A stretch of 61,248 bases of DNA, from the NCBI GenBank assembly GCA_964609305.1, contig CAZSRK010000005.1:1-61248 (forward strand), written 5' to 3'. The first letter of the stretch is position 1, and each line of letters starts with the position of its first letter. Below are positions 24,540-33,731 of this stretch, in pieces. The stretch is from CAKSXP01 sp964609305. GTDB taxonomy: Bacteria > Bacillota > Clostridia > Oscillospirales > Oscillospiraceae. A program made the position numbers and the translations under genes. The notes beneath the pieces are model-generated. The model did no database searches. It was not told the DNA's origin and saw only the letters and a list, made by a program, of their open reading frames with translations.

Positions 24540-27101
24540 TTATTCGTCTGTGCTTTCCGTCTCCCCGGTCTTTTCCGCCGATGTGGCCTCGTCAGACCCG
24601 GCTTCTTCGGGCTCGGCCTCCTCACTCTCCTTCTCCGTTCTGGCAATGGAGATGAGCTTCGCGCCGTCGTTGAGCCGCATCAGGCGTACGCCCTGGGTGT
24701 CTCTTGAATATACGGATATGGTATCCGCCGCGACGCGGATTATCGTGCCGTCGTCGGATATCATCAGGATGTCGTCATCTTCGTCGACCACCTTGACGTC
24801 CGCGACCTTGCCGGTCTTTTCGGTTATATGATAGTTTTTAAGACCCATACCGCCGCGGTGCTGCGGTTCGCCGCCGCCGCGGATATAATCCGACAGCGGG
24901 GTGCGCTTGCCGTAGCCGTTCTCCGTCACGGACAGCAGGCAGCCGTTTTCGCGCGTTCTGGCCGCGCCGACGCAGTAATCGCCCTCGCGCAGCTTTATAC
25001 CGCGCACTCCTGTAGCGTCGCGCCCCATGGGCCGCACGTCAGTCTCAGCAAAGCATATGGCATAGCCGTCGTGCGTGGCGATAAGGATATTCTGCCGTCC
25101 GTCCGTCTGACGCACGGAGATAAGCTCGTCCCCGTCGTCGAGATGCAGCGCACGGATACCGACGTTCCTGATATTTTTGAGAGCGCTCTCGCGCATGCGC
25201 TTTACGGTGCCGTTTCTTGTGACGAACACGAGGTAGGCGTTCTCATCCTCAAGAGAGCGGGTGTGTATCATCGCGCTGACTTTCTCGCCCGGCTCGATGG
25301 GAATCACGTTTATGATATTCGTGCCCTTGGCCGTCCTGCCTGCCTCCGGGATATGATACCCTTTCTTGCGGTAGACCCTGCCGTAATTGGTGAAGAAAAG
25401 GATATAATCATGCGTCGACGCGGTGAACACAGTCTCGACATAATCCTCCTCCTTGGTGGACATGGCGCGGATGCCCTTTCCTCCGCGGCGCTGAGTGCTG
25501 TATCCGCTGGCCGGCAGGCGCTTTATATAGCCGTCGTGCGTGAGCGTGAATACGCACTCCTCCTCCTCGATGAGATCCTCAAGATTGATCTCTTCCTCCA
25601 CATCCTGGATCTCTGTGCGGCGCTCGTCCCCGAACCTGTCGCGGATAGCGGTCAGTTCGTCAATAAGTACGCCGCGCAGCTTGCCCTCGTCGGCGAGAAG
25701 CCCGTTGTAATACCCGATTTTCTCCTCAAGCTCCCTGTACTCGTTTTCCAGCTTTTCGCGGTCGAGACCCTGAAGAGCCTTCAGCCGCATGTCGAGTATG
25801 GCCTGGGCCTGTACCTCGTCAAGGCCGAAACGCTGCATCAGCCGCTCCCTTGCGTCGTCATAGCTGGTGCGGATTATGCGTATTACCTCGTCTATGTTGT
25901 CCTGAGCTATGATGAGACCTTCGAGCAGATGGGTGCGCTCCTTTGCCTTTTGCAGGTCGTATTTAGTGCGGCGGGTTATAACATCCTCCTGGAAGGCGAT
26001 GTATTCGTCAAGTATATGGCGCAGCGAAAGTATCCTCGGCTGGGTCTGGTTCTGCACTAGCGCGAGCATGATAACGGAGAAATTTGACTGGAGAGCGGTC
26101 TGCTTGAAAAGCTTGTTCAAAACGACCTGCGCGTTTGCATCGCGCTTGAGCTCGATGACGATACGCATACCGTTGCGGTCAGTCTCGTCCCTCAGGTCAG
26201 AGATACCCTCAAGCCGTTTTTCCTTGACCTGCTCGGCAATGGTACGGATGAGCTGGCGCTTGTTGACCTGATAGGGAAGCTCGCTGACGATAATGCGCGT
26301 GCGGTGGTCGCGGCCGAACTCCTCAAACTCGGTGCGCGCGCGCGCGACGACCTTTCCCCTGCCGGTGGCATAGGCCTGGCGGATACCGCTGCGGCCCATA
26401 ATGAGGCCGCGGGTCGGGAAATCGGGGCCCTGGATATGCTGCATCAGATCCGTCAGCGTCGCTTCGGGGTTTTCTATCACACAGATGCAGGCGTTTATCA
26501 CCTCGCGCAGGTTGTGCGGCGGGATGTTCGTGGCCATACCGACGGCGATGCCGCTGGAGCCGTTTACAAGCAGGTTCGGAAAGCGGGACGGCAGAACACG
26601 CGGCTCCTTCCGGCTCTCGTCAAAGTTGGGGTCCCAGTCCACCGTGTCCTTTCCGATATCGCGCAGCATCTCGTCGGCGATTTTTGACATCCTCGCCTCG
26701 GTGTATCGATAGGCAGCCGGGGGATCGCCGTCGACGGAGCCGAAGTTGCCATGGCCGTCGACGAGCATATAGCGCATGGAAAAATCCTGCGCCAGTCGCA
26801 CCATCGCGTCATAGACCGAACTGTCGCCGTGGGGATGGTACCGGCCGAGCACGTCGCCGACGCAGGTCGCGCTCTTTTTAAACGGTTTGTCGGAGGTCAG
26901 GCCGTCCTCATACATCGCATAGAGTATGCGCCGGTGCACCGGCTTCAGTCCGTCGCGCACGTCCGGCAGAGCACGGCCGACTATCACGCTCATGGCATAG
27001 TCTATATAGCTGGTCTGCATCTCGCTGACAAGCTCCGATTCGGTTATCACCTGATCGGGAAAGGCGATATCCTCGGGCTTGTAGTCTCTGTTATGTGCCA
27101 T
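24540..27101 (-). CDS. gyrA: DNA gyrase subunit A
   Basis: This is the DNA-breaking and rejoining subunit of gyrase, which introduces negative supercoils using ATP hydrolysed by GyrB. The 853-aa product has the active-site tyrosine in AAYRYTEARM near residue 123, and the quinolone region HPHGDSSVYDAM with the drug-sensitive Ser and Asp at the usual positions. The GyrA box QRRGGKG marks it as gyrase and not topoisomerase IV. The C-terminal tail is long and acidic (Glu/Asp/Ser/Thr rich). It is the last gene of the leftward origin operon. Confidence 0.97.
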   Translation of the reverse strand: MAHNRDYKPEDIAFPDQVITESELVSEMQTSYIDYAMSVIVGRALPDVRDGLKPVHRRILYAMYEDGLTSDKPFKKSATCVGDVLGRYHPHGDSSVYDAMVRLAQDFSMRYMLVDGHGNFGSVDGDPPAAYRYTEARMSKIADEMLRDIGKDTVDWDPNFDESRKEPRVLPSRFPNLLVNGSSGIAVGMATNIPPHNLREVINACICVIENPEATLTDLMQHIQGPDFPTRGLIMGRSGIRQAYATGRGKVVARARTEFEEFGRDHRTRIIVSELPYQVNKRQLIRTIAEQVKEKRLEGISDLRDETDRNGMRIVIELKRDANAQVVLNKLFKQTALQSNFSVIMLALVQNQTQPRILSLRHILDEYIAFQEDVITRRTKYDLQKAKERTHLLEGLIIAQDNIDEVIRIIRTSYDDARERLMQRFGLDEVQAQAILDMRLKALQGLDREKLENEYRELEEKIGYYNGLLADEGKLRGVLIDELTAIRDRFGDERRTEIQDVEEEINLEDLIEEEECVFTLTHDGYIKRLPASGYSTQRRGGKGIRAMSTKEEDYVETVFTASTHDYILFFTNYGRVYRKKGYHIPEAGRTAKGTNIINVIPIEPGEKVSAMIHTRSLEDENAYLVFVTRNGTVKRMRESALKNIRNVGIRALHLDDGDELISVRQTDGRQNILIATHDGYAICFAETDVRPMGRDATGVRGIKLREGDYCVGAARTRENGCLLSVTENGYGKRTPLSDYIRGGGEPQHRGGMGLKNYHITEKTGKVADVKVVDEDDDILMISDDGTIIRVAADTISVYSRDTQGVRLMRLNDGAKLISIARTEKESEEAEPEEAGSDEATSAEKTGETESTDE

Positions 27102-27170
27102 ATGTGTTATCTCCTTTTTGGAGTTTTATTTTTTCCCTTGTACCTTTCGGTTTTTGGTAAAAAACATGGA

Positions 27171-29120
27171 TCAAATATCCAGATTCACAACGTATTTCGC
27201 ATTTCTCTCGATCCAGTTACGCCTCGGTTCGACCTCTTCACCCATAAGTATGGTAAATATCTCGTCGGCCTTGATGGCATCGTCGAGGGTTATGCGGCGC
27301 AGGGTGCGGGTCTCGGGATTCATCGTGGTGTCCCACAGCTCGTGCGGGTCCATCTCGCCCAGGCCCTTGAAGCGGGATATCTCCACCTTTGCGTTGGGGT
27401 TGCTCTCTCTCATTTCGGCGGATATCCTGTCTCTTTCCGGATCGGAATAGGCAACGCGCTGCTGCTTGCCGCGCGTGAGCTTGTAAAGCGGCGGAACCGC
27501 CGAGTAGACATATCCGTTTTCTATAAGCGGGCGCATATACCGGAAAAAAAACGTCAGAAGCAGCGTCCTTATATGACTGCCGTCAACGTCGGCGTCCGCC
27601 ATGATGATTATCTTGTGGTAGCGCAACTTTTCAATGTTGAACTCGTCCCCGATGCCCGCGCCGAGCGCAACTATCATCGGGTACAGCTTGTCATTGCCGT
27701 ATATCTTGTCCGCGCGGGCCTTTTCGACGTTGAGCATCTTGCCCCACATGGACAGTATAGCCTGGAACCGGGAGTCCCGGCCCTGTATCGCGCTGCCCGC
27801 GGCGGAATCGCCCTCGACGATATATATTTCGCACAGGCTCGGGTCCCTCTCGTTGCAGTCCTGGAGCTTGTCGGGCATCTGTCCGGATTCCAGCCCCGTC
27901 TTGCGTCGGACGGATTCCCTTGCGCGGCGTGCCGCTTCCCTCGCCCGATTGGCAGTCAGCGCTTTTTCAAGGATGACCTTGCCGACGGACGGATTCTCCT
28001 CCAGATACTCGTCCAGCGCGGCGGTGACGACATTGTTGACCAGGGTGCGTATCTCGCTGTTGCCAAGCTTTGCCTTGGTCTGTCCCTCGAACTGGGCGTC
28101 GGTCAGCTTGACGGAGATTATACAGGTGAGCCCCTCGCGGCAGTCCTCGCCGGAGACTTTTTCGTCGTTTTTGAGGATGTTCATCCTCTTGCCATAGCTG
28201 TTAAGCGCGGTCGTCAGCGCGCGTTTGAAACCCTCCTCGTGCATGCCTCCCTCGGGAGTATGGATGTTATTTGCGAAAGAGACGATTATCTCGTTATAGC
28301 TGTCGTTATACTGAAGGGCAACCTCGGCGACGGAATTTTCGCGCTCTCCGGACATATAGATTACATTCTCGTGCAGGGGCGTCTTGCTCCTGTTGATATA
28401 CTGCACGAACTCGCGGATGCCGCCGGCGTAGCACATGGAGTCGGCTCGTTCGCTTTCTTCCCTGTCGCCTGCCTGCTCACGCCGGTCCTCGATGCTTATG
28501 TGCAGCCCGGCGTTGAGGAACGCCTGCTCGCGCATGCGAGTGTGCAGTGTTTCATAATCATAGACCGTGTCCTCAAAAACCTCCGGATCCGGTTTGAAAC
28601 GCACAACGGTGCCCGTATGATCGGTGGTCCCGACCACCTTCATATTCTGCGTTATATTACCGCGGGAGAACTTCATCTCATAAATCTGACCGTTTTTGTG
28701 GACCTGGACCTCCAGCCATTCGGACAGGGCGTTGACAACGGAGGCGCCGACTCCATGCAGACCGCCGGAGACCTTGTAGACGCCGCCGCCGAATTTTCCA
28801 CCCGCGTGCAGGACGGTGTATACGACCTCGAGCGCGGGCTTTCCGGTCTGTTCCTGTATATCGACGGGGATACCGCGGCCGTTGTCCGAGACTTTTATGA
28901 CATCGCCCGGCTCTATGACGACTTCGATCTTCGTACAGTATCCTGCCAGGGCTTCGTCTATGGCATTGTCGACTATCTCATAGACCAGATGATGCAGTCC
29001 GCTGGAGCTGGTCGAGCCGATGTACATACCGGGACGTTTCCGGACGGCTTCCAGCCCCTCAAGCACCTGTATCTGTGAGGCGTCGTATTCCTGCGTGATC
29101 TTATCTGTTATTTCGGACAT
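27171..29120 (-). CDS. gyrB: DNA gyrase subunit B
   Basis: This is the ATPase subunit of gyrase. ATG 29120 is chosen because GAAGGGAG lies 5-8 bp upstream; the longer frame to 29147 has no ribosome site. The product is about 649 aa, with the GHKL ATP site (EIVDNAIDEALAG and DNGRGIPVD), GGLHGVG, and the TOPRIM motif EGDSAAGSA followed by DADVDGSHIRTLLLTFF. It lies between remB and gyrA, the standard order in Firmicutes. Confidence 0.96.
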   Translation of the reverse strand: MSEITDKITQEYDASQIQVLEGLEAVRKRPGMYIGSTSSSGLHHLVYEIVDNAIDEALAGYCTKIEVVIEPGDVIKVSDNGRGIPVDIQEQTGKPALEVVYTVLHAGGKFGGGVYKVSGGLHGVGASVVNALSEWLEVQVHKNGQIYEMKFSRGNITQNMKVVGTTDHTGTVVRFKPDPEVFEDTVYDYETLHTRMREQAFLNAGLHISIEDRREQAGDREESERADSMCYAGGIREFVQYINRSKTPLHENVIYMSGERENSVAEVALQYNDSYNEIIVSFANNIHTPEGGMHEEGFKRALTTALNSYGKRMNILKNDEKVSGEDCREGLTCIISVKLTDAQFEGQTKAKLGNSEIRTLVNNVVTAALDEYLEENPSVGKVILEKALTANRAREAARRARESVRRKTGLESGQMPDKLQDCNERDPSLCEIYIVEGDSAAGSAIQGRDSRFQAILSMWGKMLNVEKARADKIYGNDKLYPMIVALGAGIGDEFNIEKLRYHKIIIMADADVDGSHIRTLLLTFFFRYMRPLIENGYVYSAVPPLYKLTRGKQQRVAYSDPERDRISAEMRESNPNAKVEISRFKGLGEMDPHELWDTTMNPETRTLRRITLDDAIKADEIFTILMGEEVEPRRNWIERNAKYVVNLDI

Positions 29121-29170
29121 TTTTATCTCCCTTCCGGGTAATTTCATAAATTATTTTGTTTTTTTCCTGC

Positions 29171-29431
29171 CTACTCGACGCCGAGTCCCTCGCTGCGCCT
29201 GAGCAGCGTCGCGCTCATAAGCTGAGACAGATATACCGTCTGCCCATCCCTGCCGCCACAGACGACAAAGGATTTCGGCAGATCGTCGCCAAGTGTGACG
29301 ACCTGACCGTTTTTTTCAGCGTTTGCAAGATACTGCCGTGTCCGGAACGACTGTGAGCTGACGTCCAGATCGAATACTCCGATTATTTCCTCGTCGGGCA
29401 CGACCATGTTGTTTCCAAGATGAAGGTACAT
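29171..29431 (-). CDS. remB: RemB-like protein (DUF370 family, YaaB)
   Basis: This 86-aa protein is the small protein usually found between recF and gyrB in Firmicutes. It matches the DUF370 pattern, with MYLHLGNNMVVP at the start and DLPKSFVVCGG in the middle. RemA/RemB proteins affect biofilm gene expression in Bacillus subtilis; the role here is not established. It ends in TAG, so amber is a normal stop in this genome. Confidence 0.85.
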   Translation of the reverse strand: MYLHLGNNMVVPDEEIIGVFDLDVSSQSFRTRQYLANAEKNGQVVTLGDDLPKSFVVCGGRDGQTVYLSQLMSATLLRRSEGLGVE

Positions 29432-29443
29432 TTTTATCCTCTT

Positions 29444-30547
29444 TTACAGCGTGATATTCCCGTTTTTAACTGTCAGCACCCGGCCGCCGGTGCGCCGGGC
29501 GATTCCCTCATCCTCGCAGCAGGTGATCAGCGTCTGCCCGCCGCCGATGCGGTTAAGTACGAATTCCTGCCTGTCCGCGTCCAGCTCGGAGAGGACGTCG
29601 TCGAGCAGAAGCACAGGATACTCTCCCGTCTGTCCGAGAAATATCTCCCTCTCCGCCAGCTTCAGCGACAGGGCTGCCGTGCGAGTCTGTCCCTGGCTTG
29701 CAAAGGCGCGCGCCGGACGGGAGTTGATATCTATCTCCAGATCATCCCTGTGTATCCCGGTCAGGCACGAGCCGCTTTCTATCTCCGCCTGACGGTGGGC
29801 AGCCTGATGCTCATATAGTTGTTCAAGTATCGTCTCCGCCGGGGCAAAGGGGTCGCTGACCGTCGAGACGGTCTTATAAAAAAGCTCAAGTTTTTCACAG
29901 GAGGCGGAAAAATCCGCGTGTATGGCCGCAGCCTCCTGTCCAAGACGCTTTACAAAAGAGGCACGGTAGCGTATAAGACGGGATGAAACGCGGCACATTT
30001 CCCTCGAAAAATCGTCAAGCGTGTCCAAAAGAGAGGGCTTCTCCCGCCAGTCCCGGAGTATGCGCCCCTTGCTGTCCAGAAGCCTGTTATACCGGCTCAT
30101 TAGAGAGGCATAGCCCGGTCGGAGCTGTCCAATGGCCAGATCCATCATACGGCGTCGGGCCGCGGCTCCTTCCCGGATAAGATTCAGGTCGTCCGGGCAG
30201 AACAAAACCGCCGTCAGAGCACCGGACAGCTCGGACGCCGTTTTCTTTGCGCCGTTTTGAAAAATCTGCTTTCTCTGGCCGCGGCGAAGGATTATCCTGA
30301 GCGTAAGATCGCGGCCCTGTGTGTTCACGTCCGCGAGAATTTCGCCCATGTCATAGTCGAATCCTATTATTTCGCGGTCAAATCGAGTGCGGAAGCTGCG
30401 TCCGCCCGTGAGCATATAGACGGCCTCGAGCAGGTTTGTTTTTCCCTGTGCATTGCTTCCGGTTATGACATTTATGCCCGGGTCAAACTCTGCCAGCCCC
30501 TGCTCATAATTTCTGATGCCGGAGAGAAATATTCTGTCGACTCTCAT
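29444..30547 (-). CDS. recF: DNA replication and repair protein RecF
   Basis: RecF is an SMC-like ATPase that helps load RecA at DNA gaps. The 367-aa product has Walker A GSNAQGKTNLLEA near residue 30, the ABC-type signature region (ASQGQTRTAALSLKLAE) and Walker B LLLDDVLSELDADR near the C-terminus. Its start overlaps the yaaA stop by 4 bp, so the two are coupled. Confidence 0.96.
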   Translation of the reverse strand: MRVDRIFLSGIRNYEQGLAEFDPGINVITGSNAQGKTNLLEAVYMLTGGRSFRTRFDREIIGFDYDMGEILADVNTQGRDLTLRIILRRGQRKQIFQNGAKKTASELSGALTAVLFCPDDLNLIREGAAARRRMMDLAIGQLRPGYASLMSRYNRLLDSKGRILRDWREKPSLLDTLDDFSREMCRVSSRLIRYRASFVKRLGQEAAAIHADFSASCEKLELFYKTVSTVSDPFAPAETILEQLYEHQAAHRQAEIESGSCLTGIHRDDLEIDINSRPARAFASQGQTRTAALSLKLAEREIFLGQTGEYPVLLLDDVLSELDADRQEFVLNRIGGGQTLITCCEDEGIARRTGGRVLTVKNGNITL

Positions 30548-30759
30548 ATCGCGGCGGCTATTTCATATTCCCCGCCGCCAAAGCTCACCCTGTCGCCCGG
30601 ATGCAGCTTTTTCCCGCGCTGAGTACATACCTCGCCATTGACGGAGACAAAACCGTCCTGTATAAGAAGCTTTGCCTCGCCTCCCGTGCCGGCCAGGGCC
30701 GCGAACTTCAAAAAAGCGTCAAGCCTTATGAATTCTGAGCTTATTTCAACCTTTTCCAT
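30544..30759 (-). CDS. yaaA: S4-domain RNA-binding protein YaaA
   Basis: This 71-aa protein is a single S4 domain, seen in RLDAFLKFAALAGTGGEAK and DGFVSVNGEVCTQRGKKL. The gene is conserved between dnaN and recF in Firmicutes; in B. subtilis the orthologue is linked to ribosome biogenesis. It overlaps recF by 4 bp. Confidence 0.92.
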   Translation of the reverse strand: MEKVEISSEFIRLDAFLKFAALAGTGGEAKLLIQDGFVSVNGEVCTQRGKKLHPGDRVSFGGGEYEIAAAI

Positions 30760-30783
30760 TAATTATTTCCGCCTTTCGGACTG

Positions 30784-31893
30784 TCAGCCGTCGGCCCGGA
30801 GACGGACGGGAAGTATCATGTAAAGGAAGCTGTCATCCTCTTCGTTCTCCGGCTTTATGATGCAGGGCATCGAACCGGTGTTGAAGCACAGCCTCAGCTT
30901 ATCAGAGGGCGCCGCCTTCACAGCGTCAAGCAGATATCGGTTATTAAAGCCGATTTCAAGCCCGTTCCCACTGCCCTCAACGGCGCAGACGTCCTCCGCC
31001 CGGCCGAGCGGGGTCACACAGTTGAAGAGGATTTTACCTTCGCCTATGGTGCAGCGAAGCGGATTTTTTGTCTTTTCGTCGATTATGAGCGAAACACGGT
31101 CCGCGACCCTGTAAAGCTCCGTCCTCTCGGCCAGCATGGTGAAAGCGAAGCTGTCCGAAATACTCTTACGATAATTGAGAAATTCCCCCTCTAGCCGCCG
31201 GGAGATGAGCACCGTATCCTCGATGGCAAATGAGACATGTTTTGCCCCGACGCAGACTGTCACGTCCCCGTCGCTGTCGGAGCATATCTTTTCAACATCC
31301 GAAAGGGCAGAGCCGGGCACGATGAAGCTCTCGACCGCCTCTCCCTCTGTCTTTTCGCGGCGCATCGCAAGACGGTATCCGTCCACTGTGACGATGGACA
31401 GTTTTTCACCGTCCGTCTCAAAAAGTGCGCCGGTATATATGGGTCTTGCCTCGTTATCACTGACTGCAAACAGAGTTTCCGATATCATTTTTTTCAAAAG
31501 TTTTTGCGGGATGCTGACGCTTTGCCTGTCCTCGACGGAGGGAAGTTCAGGATAATCGTCAGAAGCCGTGCCTATGATGGAAAACTCCGCGCTTCCGCCG
31601 GAGATAACGGTCATATTATCCTTTTTCGTTTCTATCGTCACTACGCCGTCCGGCAGGCTTCTGACGATTTCTCCAAAGAGCCGGGCGCTGAGTATTACGG
31701 AGCCGGTCTCCGAAATATCTGCGGGAAATGTAGTATATATGCCCTTTTTTAGGTCATAGCCCGTAATCCGGACCTTTGCGCCGGCTTCTACGAGAAGCCC
31801 CTCGAGAGCTTGGATAGGACTTTTTGCACTGGCAGCGCGTGACGCTGTTGTAATAGCGTTTTGAAGAACATATTTTTCGCAGGAAAATTTCAT
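30784..31893 (-). CDS. dnaN: DNA polymerase III beta subunit (sliding clamp)
   Basis: This is the ring-shaped clamp that holds the replicative polymerase on DNA. The start is taken at ATG 31893, giving 369 aa beginning MKFSCEKYVLQNAI, the family N-terminus; the longer frame reaches a hydrophobic, uncharacteristic extension. Three clamp domains can be followed, ending with SFLYMILPVRL at the C-terminus. It follows dnaA across a DnaA-box-containing gap. Confidence 0.96.
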   Translation of the reverse strand: MKFSCEKYVLQNAITTASRAASAKSPIQALEGLLVEAGAKVRITGYDLKKGIYTTFPADISETGSVILSARLFGEIVRSLPDGVVTIETKKDNMTVISGGSAEFSIIGTASDDYPELPSVEDRQSVSIPQKLLKKMISETLFAVSDNEARPIYTGALFETDGEKLSIVTVDGYRLAMRREKTEGEAVESFIVPGSALSDVEKICSDSDGDVTVCVGAKHVSFAIEDTVLISRRLEGEFLNYRKSISDSFAFTMLAERTELYRVADRVSLIIDEKTKNPLRCTIGEGKILFNCVTPLGRAEDVCAVEGSGNGLEIGFNNRYLLDAVKAAPSDKLRLCFNTGSMPCIIKPENEEDDSFLYMILPVRLRADG

Positions 31894-31959
31894 CTTCTGT
31901 GACCGTTCCTTTCTTTTCTCCAGAAGTAAGAGAGATAGAATAAAAGATAGTAGTAGCAA

Positions 31960-32170
31960 TAGTAGTAAAAAAAGTTGTGGAAAAGTTGAAAAAACCTTTG
32001 ATTTTACAGGAATTTTACTGTTAAAGAAGTTGTTTAAAACATTTTCAAGTTATCAACAGCCTTTTTCCGGGAAATTTTCAACACATTTTTCAATAGCCTG
32101 GATAAAAACAATGATGAAAAAAATGTGGAGAAAAATAAGATGCAAATGTTGATATGTTTAAAACCCGATG
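31960..32170. other. Probable oriC segment between dnaA and dnaN
   Basis: This AT-rich 211-bp gap has candidate DnaA boxes relative to TTATCCACA: TTTTCCACA (minus strand, 31976-31984, one mismatch), TTATCAACA (32050-32058, one mismatch), TTTTCAACA (32075-32083, two mismatches) and TTCTCCACA (minus strand, 32124-32132, two mismatches). AT-rich runs that could unwind surround them. The position between dnaA and dnaN, the gene strand switch nearby and the parS sites 8 kb away all agree with an origin. A second, upstream part may lie before dnaA (33485-33731). Confidence 0.7.
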
Positions 32171-33484
32171 TTAATTTCTCGAATTGATGTTGGAAGTTAT
32201 GTCGCGAATCGTGCCGGGCATCTCCGAGTCTGTTTTGATAAGATCTTCGATCTTTCGGATTGAATTAAGAACGGTTGCGTGATTTCTGTCCTCGTATTCG
32301 GCGCCGATGTCCTTCAGTGACAGGTTCGTAAGGTTTCGCATCAGATACATGGATACCTGTCGGGCAATGGCCGTATTTTTGTTGCGGCGCTGTCCGCGCA
32401 GATCTTCGGGCTCCAGAGCGTAATAACGCGCTGTCTCCTCGATGATTATCTCAGGTGTTGGGACATATGAACCGATGCGGATTATGTCCTTTATTGCGCG
32501 TTTGACCGAATTTATGCTTATGGTATCGTCAAGGATATCGCGATAGGCGGTAAGACGTTTTACAACGCCCTCTATCTGACGGACGTTCGAGGTTATGTTT
32601 TCCGCGATATAGGCCACGACGTCGTCCGGAAGTGACATGCCGAGCTTGCCGGCCTTATTGCGGATTATGGCTGTGCGTGTCTCAAGATCGGGTGCCTGAA
32701 CGTCTGCCATGAGCCCGCCTTCGAATCGTGTGCGCAGCCTGTCTTCAAGTTTCATCATCTCCATCGGGGGCCGGTCCGAGGTTATGACGATCTGATGCCC
32801 CGCTTCGTAAAGGGAGTTGAATGTATGGAAAAATTCCTCCTGCGTCTGCTGCTTTCCGGCGATAAACTGTATATCATCGACGAGGAAAAGATCGGCGTTT
32901 CTGTATTTCTGCCTGAAAGCCTCCGCCGTGCCGGACTGGATGGAATTTATCATCTGGGTCGTAAATTCGTCTCCCTTTATATAAACGATGCGCTGTGAGC
33001 TGTCCCGGCTGCTGATGGCGTGGCCGATGGCAAAGAGGAGATGCGTTTTGCCAAGGCCGGAATTTCCGTAGATAAACAGCGGATTATAGGTGTTTCCAGG
33101 ATTTTCTGACACCGCGACGGCTGCCGCATGCGCAAATTTGTTCGACGGGCCGACGACAAAATTGTCAAAGGTATAAGCGGCCATCTCGGGAAGATTGCTG
33201 ATGGTCGCTTTTTCGGTGCGGTAATCCTCAAGCTCGTCCCCGGTGAGAACTAAAAGATCGATATCGCTGGAGAAAAGGTCTTTAAGGATTTCCTTTATGC
33301 TGTCTGAAAAACGCTGGACAATGATGCCGCGCTTGAAGCTGGCCGGGCAGTAGAGGACAAATTTGTTCTCGGTTATATCGATGGGTTCACACTCGTCGAA
33401 CCAGGTGATCATCGCCGTCGGCGTCACGCTCTCCCCGAGTTTGTTAAGCACGCTTGTCCACACGTCAGAAACGGAATTCATCAT
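32171..33484 (-). CDS. dnaA: Chromosomal replication initiator protein DnaA
   Basis: DnaA binds oriC boxes and opens the DNA for initiation. The 437-aa product has the N-terminal domain I pattern, Walker A GNSGLGKTHL near residue 145, Walker B LVDDIQFIAGK, and the C-terminal HTH with the DnaA signature DRNHATVLNSIRKI. The ATG pair at its start (33484 or 33481) is preceded by only a weak ribosome site. It has its own promoter at 33543-33571. Confidence 0.97.
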   Translation of the reverse strand: MMNSVSDVWTSVLNKLGESVTPTAMITWFDECEPIDITENKFVLYCPASFKRGIIVQRFSDSIKEILKDLFSSDIDLLVLTGDELEDYRTEKATISNLPEMAAYTFDNFVVGPSNKFAHAAAVAVSENPGNTYNPLFIYGNSGLGKTHLLFAIGHAISSRDSSQRIVYIKGDEFTTQMINSIQSGTAEAFRQKYRNADLFLVDDIQFIAGKQQTQEEFFHTFNSLYEAGHQIVITSDRPPMEMMKLEDRLRTRFEGGLMADVQAPDLETRTAIIRNKAGKLGMSLPDDVVAYIAENITSNVRQIEGVVKRLTAYRDILDDTISINSVKRAIKDIIRIGSYVPTPEIIIEETARYYALEPEDLRGQRRNKNTAIARQVSMYLMRNLTNLSLKDIGAEYEDRNHATVLNSIRKIEDLIKTDSEMPGTIRDITSNINSRN

Positions 33485-33542
33485 AGTTTTTTTGATACCT
33501 CATATATGTAATATGAATAATTATCTGACTTACAGTATAGCC

Positions 33543-33571
33543 AGTATAGCAAAATCGGCGAGTTATTGCAA
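33543..33571 (-). promoter_or_regulatory. dnaA promoter
   Basis: On the minus strand, TTGCAA (33566-33571), a 17-bp spacer and TATACT (33543-33548) would start transcription near 33536, about 50 nt before dnaA. Both boxes and the spacer length are the same as in the peptide importer promoter at 3986-4014. Confidence 0.75.
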
Positions 33572-33731
33572 GTATAACCGACGGATATATATTATATAAG
33601 TAGATATCGTATACTTAAGTTATTCATATAACTTGGACAAAGCCGCAGCAGACTTTTGCGCCGCCGTCAAAATCCCTCTTGAAATCGCATCGCCGCGGTA
33701 GTAGAATTATTTCTCTGTAAAGGAGAGACCG

